Shown piece by piece: positions 37,740-48,545 of a DNA stretch of 64,000 nucleotides. The notes below the pieces were generated by a model. It was not told the DNA's origin. It ran no database searches and worked only from the letters and a program-made list of their open reading frames with translations. The translations under genes and the position numbers were made by a program. The DNA is from Poecilobothrus nobilitatus (Eukaryota > Arthropoda > Insecta > Diptera > Dolichopodidae). Every line of letters starts with the position of its first letter. Positions within the stretch are counted from its first letter, which is position 1. The stretch is from assembly GCA_947095535.1 (NCBI GenBank), contig OX352774.1:79546416-79610415 (forward strand). Reading direction: 5' to 3'.

Positions 37740-40700
37740 AGTAGGTAGGTACTTCATGGTTAAATACTATAAATAATTCACTAGACTAGAACATTTTTTT
37801 ACTTAACTGGTGCGTTAAAAATATAGAAAAATTAAAATTAATTGCATTCACAACTGAAATTTAATTAGATGAGGAAAAAAAAGAAAAAACTAATAAAACA
37901 AATATGAAATTAATGAGTTAAGTATTTGTATGTTGTTTACTTTTTTAATTAATTCTTTTTATTCAAATAAGATAAAGTTATTTAACTTAATTTTTTTTTT
38001 TTAATTTTTAAAATTTTGTTTGGACTTGAAATAATTAGAATTAAAAAGAAAATATTTATTATATGGACCTGAGATAATATTCGCCTTTCAATGGCTGTAA
38101 ATTTTCGTAATCCATTAAATTAAAATTAATTTTTGCAAGAATCAAATTATTATTAACTATTCTATTTTCATTCAAAATAAAAATAAAATAACTCTTGCAT
38201 AAAATAATAGATGTCGCACAAAATAAATATTTGTGTTCCATAATCTTGTACAATAGCTACAGCCGAGTAATCCACAGCTACAACCGGCTTAGTGAAAATA
38301 ATGATTCCAGAAACTGAAGCTGAGTTAAATATTAGTAATAAATGACTTAATATATGCTCTATGCTCCTTATAGAAGTAGAAAACAAAAAACAAATTTTTT
38401 TTTTAAATATTAGCCAGATGAGGTGGTCTCAAATACGAAGGTCCTTCTTATATAATCTAATTTATTCAAAATTCTGTTTTGTTTTTTTGTAATTTTTGGA
38501 AAAGGGAGAAACAATATTTTTTGTAGGCAGTAAAAAGAAGATTGTTATATTAATTTGGTTTGTACGAAACAAAAATAAATTTCCTTTATTTACTATCAAA
38601 TTATTAAAACCCTGACTTTATTTTATGACTCAATTTTCATAAACCTCTCAGTCCCTCAATCCTTATATTTACAATGTTGTAAGTTTAATATAAAATTAGG
38701 TTAGTAAGGGCTTTAGTCTCCAAATACCCGCTTAGCAAATTATTAAATCCCTAATTTTGTGATCAAAAATTATTTCTTTTTGTAAAACTTGTTTTAAAAT
38801 AATTTAAGGCGGACTGCAGCAGCAGTTGCATTTAAAATCTATTAATGTTAGAATATAGTTTTAGTTTGAAAATGACTTTTGAAGTTTAATTAAATAAATA
38901 ACTTCATTCTATAATATTATATTTCCATAACATTATATTCTACATGATTTGAAAATGGAATACAATTCTGTAGAATTGCTTGTTCCAGTGATTAAAACCG
39001 GATTTTTTCTATTATTTGAAAGTTATTTTCATATTGTATAGATTTAAAGTCTTAAACGCTTCATCGTATTCGTGAACCCAAGGTGAAGTCTCCTCATTTT
39101 GAAGAGACCGTCCTAGTAGGCCCAACCCAAGCTTCTTCTCGTTTGGGTTTCTAAAGTTTGGCATTAATAAAACAGGTGTCATACCTTCTCTGCCTCCTGC
39201 TCATAATCTTTACACTTTTCTGTATCCAAGTGCAAACTTATTCATTTTGTTTTTATGGTTTGATTGAACAATGATCTTTTAAAAACCAAACTTTGTATCA
39301 ATAGCGCAGTGTAAGTTGATATTTTTACACTTGTGATAGAATCATTTTCCAATAACCTTTTTTTTTTTAAGGATATTTTTAAGGATGATAATCCACTGTA
39401 CAAATATTGATTTCATAAAATACAAATTATTTTCTCTATTTTTTAAATTAAGAAGAATTTCTGATCGAATAGTTAAAATATTTAAAACTTTTTTTTTTAT
39501 TCACATCTTATAACCTACTTTTGAAAATATAAGAATTTAAAGAATAGTTCAATTGAGAACAAGTTTTTTTTTTTTTATATAAGTTTTCCTTGAATTGAAA
39601 ACTTTTGTTTATTTTTCTTGTTTTGTTATTCTTGTTTTTCTGTAAAAATCAAGATTTATTAAATTAAGTTTTCTCTATATAGACTTTTATTTAAACATAC
39701 TATAGTTAATAAATTTTCACTCTTCTATTTTATTTTTTTATTACACCTATTTTTACCCCCAAAAGAATTTGATTTTCTTTTCTTTTATTGAAGAAAATTA
39801 ACTTGTAAGAAAAATAGGAAAAAAAACAAAAAAAAATCAGAGAATATAAAATACTTATAAAGTGGATCCTAAACTTGTAAATTATTTCAAATCAGATAAC
39901 TTAATGAACCATATTGAATATTTTTTTTTTTCGTTTTTCTTTAATAATTCAGAAAAGATATTACAAAAGAATACATTAAAGTATATTAACACATACATAT
40001 ATATATATTTATATATTATTATGTTAGAGGACAATAAATTATTCAGAGTATCTGTGATTTTTTTTTTTTTTTTTTTTCGGTTTTTCCATCTATTTTACAC
40101 GTGGAAATTACTTTGTTGAAACATAAGGTGAACAAAAAAAAAATTTCTTTTACTTTAAAAGAAACCTTTCATAAATTCTTTGAAAATCAAAAAAAAAAAA
40201 AAAGAAAAACAAAAAACACAAAGAAAATCAAATAAAATTAAAGAAAAAAGACAACACAATAATATTAAAAAGGAGAAATGAAAGAAAAAAAAAAAAAAAA
40301 ACAAACAGAAGAAGAAAAATAAAATTCACTAAATTACCGAATAATAAATTTTCAGAAAGAAAAAAAAAAACAAAAAAAAATCTCAAGGACCTAAAAGAAT
40401 CTTTTTCCTTTCTTTTGAACCTACTATATGTATATATACATATATATACATATATGATGCATATATGGTTGAAGAGTTTTTTTTTTTATGAGTTTTGTGA
40501 ATTATAAATTTCAGAAGAAATTTTCTTTGAAAATTTTATTATAATATTTTCACAACAGTGCATTAAAAAATTTATATGTAGGAAATGGTACTAAGAGCAA
40601 GTGAATTTAATTTTCAAAAGGATATACAATATAATGAAATCATTTATAATGAAATGATAACAAAAAAAATCGAAGCAAAATATTTAAGAAAAAAAAAATT

Positions 40701-41100
40701 AAAAAATTAATAATTAATTTTGAAATTAAAATGAGAAAAAAAGGAAAAAAAAGGAAAAAAACATATTCGTTTAAATGCAATTTTTAATTAATTTCAAAAA
40801 AATTTTTACATTTGTCATCGAATTTTTATAAGGACTTTTATTAAACAAAATTTTATCCTTTCAATATATAAAAAGAATTTAAAATAATTTACAATTAAGT
40901 GATAAATAGAGAATTTTCCATTTAAATACTTTTACTTTATTGAAATTTTAGTTATTTTTCGTATTATTCATGTTTGTGCAAAGATATAATTGAGTCCTTT
41001 CTGTCCTAAATGACGGGTATAGAGTTTATTAATAAACAAAAAAAAGAGTGCTTTATTTCCATTTTCTAATTAGGTTTTACTTAAAACAACTTGAATAAAA
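37740..41100. other. A/T-rich noncoding DNA
   Basis: No gene is recognised. A balanced-composition patch at about 39060-39240 (GAAGAGACCGTCCTAGTAGG within it) contains no frame of useful length. Open frames elsewhere here are T-run artefacts. A TA/CATATA microsatellite is at about 40425-40460. Confidence 0.5.
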
Positions 41101-41121
41101 TGATGTTGGTAATTATCGCCA

Positions 41122-41175
41122 AGTAATTATCGCCCTTTTTAAAAAGAAAAATTAAAAAAAAAGGCGATAATTACT
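41122..41175. repeat. Perfect 13-bp hairpin
   Basis: AGTAATTATCGCC (41122-41134) and GGCGATAATTACT (41163-41175) pair without mismatch around a 28-bp A/T-rich loop. A further partial copy of the arm, GGTAATTATCGCC, lies immediately upstream at 41108-41120. Confidence 0.85.
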
Positions 41176-41509
41176 AAAGTATATTTGACAAGAGTTAGGA
41201 AATTATTAAAAGTAAAGAAAGAAAAATTATTGGCGAAAAACAGGATGCAATGTTATAATTATTTTAAATTATATATTAATTACATATGTTTTAAAAAGGG
41301 TAGTTAAAATTTTTGTTGACATCAGGTTACTATCAGTATCAATAAAAATATAAAAATTTTAGATTCAACTAAAGAATCCTAGATCCAGCCAAAATAAACA
41401 TTATAATTTGAATAAGAGTCCTGTTCGAATTTTTACAGGAACAGGAAAAGTAAAACGCTGCGTTTTCTTTGACCATTATTAACAGAATTCATGTTTTTTA
41501 ACTGAATGA

Positions 41510-41936
41510 AATCTTTGAAAACGTTATTGATCGTAGGGAGATGCATTTTTTTTTGTTCATTATCGCTCCATGAGGAGTTATGGTACTTTCATTTGGTACA
41601 TCCATTTCTTACGTTTCACTGTTGATTTTTTTGCATTCTCTCATGTGAGATTACATTGATTTGTTCGGCTATTTTGGTGCTTCTCGGTGTATAGTTTGGA
41701 CGCCCGCATCTTCTACCTCCTTCGGATATTTAACATCAAGACTATGCGGCTTAAATTTTTGTGATTTTTTCTTAGCGTTTGACATTTTGTCCAGTTTTAC
41801 TTTCTGTGTTGCCTCAGTATGAGTTCCTCTACTGAAAGTCTCCACAGATTTTCGTTTTCGTTGGTTATTCTGGAAAGCCAGAGTATTATCCATATGATGC
41901 GTAGACAGTGCTTAGTGTACATCTGTAATTGAATTC
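41510..41936 (-). pseudogene. Coding-like remnant, lysine-rich, unknown family
   Basis: A minus-strand frame at 41893-41669 (ATG to TAG, 74 codons) has balanced composition and a basic segment NNQRKRKSVETF that resembles a nuclear localisation signal, then VKLDKMSNAKKKSQKFKPHS. Further along the same strand, after several stops, another short frame of similar quality appears (about 41600-41515, containing NESTITPHGAIMNKKK). Upstream, TTACAG at about 41937 could be a splice acceptor, but it opens a different frame. The pattern fits a decayed gene or processed copy; a single real exon is the alternative. No domain is recognised. Confidence 0.35.
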
Positions 41937-41939
41937 ATG

Positions 41940-43740
41940 ATAACCGATTTAGTATATATGATAATTTCTTCATCTTCTGAAACATAAAATAATAAAACAG
42001 AATCGTAGTTTTTTAAACAAATTTTCTATATATATGTTCTCAATTCTGGGAGGATAAGAAGGATATTGAATGATTGAACAAGAGTTTTTCACAGCCACTT
42101 ATGTATAACTATAAAAAAATACTTTTTATTTTTTAAAGGAATAATTAAGATAATAAACTATGAAAATCATATATTTCTTTTTTTTTTATTTAACTGTTTC
42201 ACTGTTTTATTTAACTCATTCTTTTTATTTTCTGTTCGTTCTATTCTGCCTTTATGACTCATAAATCGTTAATTTTTTTTTTCATTGCTTTGGAATCTTG
42301 AAGAGTTATAACCGGACAAAAGGCAAACTTTAACTACCGAAAATAAAAAAAATAAAAATCTCAAGTACAAAGAAAAATATTATTGCAATATATACAATAA
42401 AAAAAAAAAGTAGATTTGTGTGGAGGACTTTTCATAAAAAAAAAAAATATGTATATATATATATATATACTTATCTCTTCTCACTCGTTTATGTTGTATT
42501 AAAATTTTTATATTTTTATTAAAAAAAAAAAAAACAAACAAAGTAGTAGTTTTTTCGATGCTTTTCTTTTTGTTCGACCAAAAGAATTTTCATACAGGAT
42601 CACAGTATCTTTTTTTTTTTTCATATAATAGTAATAAAAAGAAAATTAAATATTTTGCAACTTTTATGACCGGACCAAACAATACTTTAATCAAAAACAA
42701 CTTTAGAGGTTATGAATTTTTGACCCGTAGCCATTTAAAAAAAAAAAAGTGAGGGGAAAAACAGTAATGACCGAATAAGCAGAGTAAAAATTATAAAATA
42801 TGTTATCCTTTGGCATGTTTTTTAAATATATGTATATGAAAAAAATATATACTTATTTAAATTGTACATTTTAGTGTAATTTTATCTTGGAAAATTGAAT
42901 TTTTATTTAATATAATATATGTAGTCAGTTTTCTTTATCTTTTTATAAATTTTTTTTTTTTTTTAATGATGTTCTGAAACTTTTTCATTCATTTTGAAAT
43001 GGAAATTAGCTCTTTATTTTTTTTCGATTTTGTCTTTTTATTTTTAATAGAAAAAAAAAAGAGTTAAACTTTGAATTATGTTTTGGAATAAAATTGGATA
43101 AGATAATGAATATAGGGTAGAATTAAAGCTATTGCAATATTCAAAAGGATTATCTAGGATAAAAGTTATTTAATTAAAAACTACTCATTTTGATTGGATT
43201 AAACTGATTCGGGAAGAACTTAATAGAATAAGTAAAACAATTACTTAAGATGTATATATAGCGCTTTTATAATTTTTCATTATTTGGAATACAGGACTAC
43301 AGTTTTTTATTGATTAGTCAAGTAGTGTTGAAGGGATGAAACATTTCAATTAAGTTTTAGATAGACATGAAAAAAATATGCTAAAAATATTACATGCAAT
43401 TATTGTAAAAATGTATTTATCCTGAAACGGATAAAAGGAAAGCCATATACAGGTAGAGAATTAAATATTTAAATAATTTCACATATAAAAATCAGGGTTA
43501 AAAATCAATTATAATTTTTTTTATTTTATATTTCTGGTAAGTACATTATATTTTTTACGAGAGTTGGGGTTAAACACACCGAAATTTATCCAGATTACTT
43601 TGCTTGTGTTGAACTTTAATGAACCGAAACAGTTTCATTTTGGGAATAAGAATATGGAAAGATGCTTTTAGGGAATAAAGTTTAGTATATTTATAGCAAG
43701 CAATTTAGATTTTTCGAAACATTTTTTTGAAAACTTGTTT
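41940..43740. other. A/T-rich noncoding DNA
   Basis: Nothing recognised beyond homopolymers and a TA microsatellite at about 42450-42470. Confidence 0.55.
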
Positions 43741-43744
43741 ATCA

Positions 43745-44540
43745 ATTTCATTTTGTCCGGTCCTACATTGATCCTTCTATTTACGAAACTTCAACACCAT
43801 TTAAGATAGAGCATAGTAATTTTAATTTTTAACAGGCGTCAAAAAAAAATTAATGCTGTGGTATCACTATTGTTATGTAGTCATACCTATTAAACAGTTT
43901 CAGCCCCCTATAAATTGTAAAAAAAAAAAGCCCTATTTTTAATTAAATGTTTATATCACATATTCTATTTATTTTAAACCGTTAAACGACAGGGAAGCTT
44001 TTTTCAAATTTTGTAAACCAATATAAAAATTATATTGTATTCTTTTGAAATTTGATACTTTAATTTATCATTATGTAAATCCATAATTTTTTGAAAGTTT
44101 GGTTCTTTTCTATTTCCGAAATGATTTTAGTTAGAAGTTTTTTACGAATTAGCATAGGAAAGTTACCTCTAAACAAAAAACTTCCTCACGTTTAAAAGCC
44201 ATTAGGGATAAAAACAAATTGAAAATTCGCTTAAAATTAAAACATTTAAAACACTGTAATACCTGTAAAAATTGATGTAAGTAAGACCGAAAATTAAAAC
44301 TCCAATATTATATTTTTACATGTGTTAACGACTTATCTTAATTATTTAGAGTTTCCTTAAAATCGCTGAAAATGTCCCTTGATTTTTACAATATTGTATA
44401 AAAAAAAAAAAAATTCTATTATAAATTGAAAATTTTCTTGCAAAAATAATCACAATTATAGAATACAATTTTTGCTGTCTTTTTTTTTTTAAATTTGCCC
44501 CTTTAAAAATCTTTTGGTTGTATATATTGCATTCTTCATT
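43745..44540 (+). repeat. Dispersed family J, long diverged copy
   Basis: The order of blocks follows the 34557 copy: TTTACGAAACTTC near the start, AAGCCCTATTTTTAATTAAA, TATATCACATATTCT, CGTTAAACGACAGG, TTTAATTTATCATTATGTAA, TTTTTACATGTGTTAACGAC and TTGCCCCTTTAAAAATCTTT. It is more diverged and A-rich. Confidence 0.7.
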
Positions 44541-45840
44541 ATAATATCAGCTTTCCTTGAAATTAATTTCCTATTAGTTATTTCCTATTAATTTTTCCTT
44601 GTTATAGTTTATTTTGATTTTTTATAAAAAATGAAATAGGTAATAAGAAAAATTTCTTTTTAGTTTTCACATTTCATTGATTGATAAATTAGTTTTTTAA
44701 CGAGAAGTTTAACTTTTTTAAAGCATATATTAAATTCTTCAAAATCTATGCCCAATATCTTCAACGTCTTCAAAGAATTCTCTTTAGTTTGTTATAAAAA
44801 TGATGCTAAATGAAGCTAAAGTTCAACTAAAAAGGAATTTAAATGTTTTAAAAGAACAAAAGGATCATATGAGTGAGTGAGAAAAAAGTTATCTTAAATT
44901 AACTTTAACAGAGTTTTACTTTATTTGGATAAATTGTAATTATATTGAATTAAAAATTGTAAAATAACTTTTAAATGTAGGTTTGTTTTTTTTTTGTGTT
45001 TTTTACCTCATATTTAATAAAATCGTTCTTTGTTTTAACAATTTTTTTCTCAAATTAAATTAAATTTTAAAAAATGAATTTAAACAATTTTTTCTTAAAA
45101 AAAATGTTCGTCACCTTTTTGTTTTTTTTTTTTTTGTTGGTTCTTCCTTTTTCAGTTTAAATTACACGTTACAATCGTTATCCTTACAGTACAAAAAAAA
45201 AAAAAAAAAAAAATCAAAAAATTGTAAAATTCAGTACATAAATCTTTTAAAAATCACGTAATTTTAAGCGTTTTGCATGAAATACTGTGAAATGTCCTTT
45301 GAATGTATAAATCTTTAATTTTGTTTTTTTTTATCTTTTTGTATAAGACCAGAATCAGAAAAAAATGTATATTATATCTATATAATATATGAGTATTAAA
45401 GTCATTCTACCATCATTGAATCACGTCGAAAGATAATGATGTGGTAATATGATAAAAACGTAAACAGGGATAATATTACTGAAATTATATTTAAAATTCA
45501 TATAATTCTTAAATGTTACTTAATATAAAATGTATCCTTACTTGTAATTTAAATAAAATTTCAATATTTAACAAACCCGTAATTCAGAATTTTAACAAAA
45601 TAATTTTATAAAATTATAAATGATGGAAAAGAAAAAAGATAAAATGAAAATAACTTATTTTTATATTTTTTTATATATATATTAGTGGACTTATGTAGGT
45701 ATGTATGCATGTATACATGTATGTATATATTTATATGTTTCATTTTATTTAAATTCAAAATAAATCTGTTAAATTTTTTTTAGAAAATTTTGATGCAATA
45801 TATCGTAAAGGATAAACTAACCAAATAAAGTATTTTATTG
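44540..45840. other. A/T-rich noncoding DNA
   Basis: Homopolymer-rich; no gene is recognised. A GTATGTATGCATGTATACAT-like array at about 45700-45735 lies at its right edge. Confidence 0.55.
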
Positions 45841-45845
45841 CTATA

Positions 45846-46932
45846 TATACAGGGTGTTTCTCTTTCAGTCTTGAGTATTTATGCAAGATTTATGCAATAA
45901 ATCAATAATGCAATCCGTTTTGGTCAGCTAAAAGAACCATTTTCCCCAAAATGAACCTAAAATTTCCTAAAACGAACAATAAATTATTCTGCAAGGGGAG
46001 GTCTATTTCTCTCGGTTCTTGAAATAATGAGGTTGAAAATTTTTTTTAAATAATCGAAAAATGATAAAATAATGATACTTTAAGGTAGAAAAAAAATTTT
46101 TTTTTTCCTAAGGGGAGTGAGAATCTTCCAAAAACACCAAGAATTTTCCCTTGATAGTGTCAGTTTATTACTGATTAAACTCATCCCGCCCTTTAGCCAA
46201 TATAATGGGATGAAACCCTTATCTGCTAACGCAGTTTATTGTCTAGAGAGTAGGGATAGGAAAGGATAGGAATAGGAATAGGATGCGAAAATTTAAATTG
46301 GGAGTTAGACTGCAAGGAAACAATGAATCCGCCTATTATTTTTACTATTTTAATCATCAACATGTAGTAATATATAACACCTTCATGCATGAGGTAATTA
46401 TTGAAGGCAACCCCACTGTCACTGGAGCAGCTGTTATTATTATTATTATTAATTGTACGATATATATTATTACGATATAAAATTACTACATATTTTTTAT
46501 TTATATGATCTGAATGGGGTTTGAGCCCAAGACCCTCCGATTGAAAGACTATGGCGACTTAACCGCTACACCATGAGTCATAATGAAAGCAATAAAAAAA
46601 ATCTTATTATTATTTATAATTTTTTTTCGTGTAAATCTTCCTAAACTTGTAAACGAAAAATATTTTAAAGACATCGTTTGGAAAGCTGAAATGCATCAAA
46701 TTTATGACATTATTTGGAAAGGTGACGGTGCTTTAAACTTATTAATTAGTTGCGTTTAATTTTTGATATACAAGTAATTTTGATATACAAACAAGGGTCC
46801 CATATAAACAAAACTTTATGTTCCATTAAATGAAGAACTGAAGGAAATACACTATCAATTTTTTGTTTGTTTTGGTCTCCAAAATAGATTCTGTAAATTT
46901 TCAAGATGGGAAGAGGAACACTCTGTATATAT
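45846..46932. mobile_element. 1.1-kb TIR element with a nested SINE
   Basis: The left end TATACAGGGTGTTTCTCTTT pairs with the right end AAGAGGAACACTCTGTATAT (46911-46930) with only two mismatches. A/T-rich TATA flanks both ends, so a TA target duplication is possible but cannot be told from the surrounding sequence. No transposase frame remains. A family C SINE lies inside at 46320-46585, accounting for about a quarter of the length. Confidence 0.7.
46320..46585 (-). mobile_element. SINE family C, most complete copy
   Basis: On the minus strand the head (46582-46508) carries the A box TGGTGTAGCGGTTAAG and a B-box-like GGGCTCAAACCCC in a hairpin. The body continues through a TATATCGTAATAATATATAT stretch and an (AAT)n run to CCAGTGACAGTGGGGTTGCC, ending with AATAATAGGCGGATTC. 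The body also occurs at 25515-25730 without the head. Confidence 0.65.
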
Positions 46933-46934
46933 TA

Positions 46935-47279
46935 TATACAGAAAATTGTATTGCAATTCAATTTGCATTTTATGCTAATATTTAAGAACAAGACAACTCT
47001 TAAAATTCTAAAATAAAACACTGTACAAATTTTGACATGAATTCAAAATCAGAGTTTATTTTTTTTTTTTTTTTTTGTAACTTTATATGAATGACTTTTG
47101 TTTTGTACATTCATATCCAAAAATTTATGTTATATAATATTGTAGTTATTACATTTATGTAATATACATATAGATAATTTGTATACATGTACAAATGTAT
47201 ATGAAATGAAATGCAGTCATATTTTAATTCACTTAGAAATTCCATGACAGTAAATATCACAGAAAACCACAAAATAAAA

Positions 47280-47313
<34 letters not shown>

Positions 47314-47785
47314 TCTCTTAATATTCTTTTCTAAATTTTCCAATTCGCAGGATATCTAAAAAGTTAAATACATTGTCTTTGATTTTTACTTTGTTTTACT
47401 TTGTATGTATGTATTTTGGTGCATATAGTGTATACATATACGCGAAAAAATAAAGTAAACTTAATTTAGATTTTATTCTAGAGAGTTTTGATTTTATTTA
47501 TTTTTTTTTTTTTTTTATTGAAAATGATAAAAAATGTAAATATGGTGTTTTAAAGGACTTAAATTTATAAAAAAAAAAAAAAAAAATTTTGTATTTAGAA
47601 GATAATTTCACTTGAGATTCAGTATATGATTTACTATGTATTGACAGCTTTTTTTTTTTTTTTTTAGTTGTTTTTTTTTTTTTTTTTTTTTTGTTGTTAT
47701 GACCATTTTATTGATTTACACTTGAGAATTTTAAAATAGTTTAGTAATTTTTCGAATTCAATTGTTTTACACTTGTAAGGTTTAT
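46935..47785. other. A/T-rich noncoding DNA
   Basis: Nothing recognised. Very long T runs are separated by single bases at about 47647-47692. Confidence 0.55.
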
Positions 47786-47789
47786 TGAA

Positions 47790-48545
47790 GGGCATGAAAA
47801 ATATTAAGGAAATTTGTAAATATAAACTGAAGTTACATGTTCTCTTCTTTCTTTTTTTGATGCCGAATCCCTAATTTCAATTGGCTTTGAAAATTGTCCT
47901 ACATTTCGAAACTGTAGATGTTTTTTACTTCTAGTTAAAATGGATAGATACTTCTTAAAAGTATTTTAAGTGTTAGTTTTTAAAATTAACTCTATACTCT
48001 GGCTTTTTTATGAGACCTTTTTCATCTCTTTTTTAATTTTTTGCTTTAATAAAATGAATGGTGTTAACAGTATTTTATGTGTTACTTTTTAATCATGAAA
48101 ATTATTAGAGAGATTTCTAATTATAAACTAAAGTAAAATTTTTTCTCCTTCCTTTTTTTTGATGCCAAATCCTTAATTTTGATCGGGTCTCAAAATGATC
48201 CATCTTTTCAATCTCTAGATTTTTTTTGTTCTTAGTTTAAATGGATGGTCGCAACTGAATTTTGTCTTAGTTTTGTTTTTTTTTTTTAAATATAGACTCT
48301 GTACTGTATGGCTTTTTTGAGAAATAACTTGACTGTGCGGCTTTGTTGCTCCAAATTAAATTATGATGTATATCAAAATATTTTAAATGTTAGTTTTTCT
48401 ATTCAAAGGTATACCCTGCACACTGAATGGATAGTGTTATGAATATTTTAAGAGTTAGTTTTTCCTTTTAAATACAGACTCTGTATATTAGTTTATTTTT
48501 TATGAGATGTGATCGATCGTTTTCATCCTTTTTATAGTTTTTTCC
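47790..48545. repeat. Degenerate tandem repeat, period about 302 bp
   Basis: GATGCCGAATCCCTAATTT at 47859 recurs as GATGCCAAATCCTTAATTT at 48161. Around it, TATAAACTGAAG / TATAAACTAAAG and the TTTTAAGTGTTAGTTTTT and GACTCTGTAC-type blocks repeat in the same order, with a partial third copy to about 48545. Copies are well diverged, so the array is old. Confidence 0.65.
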
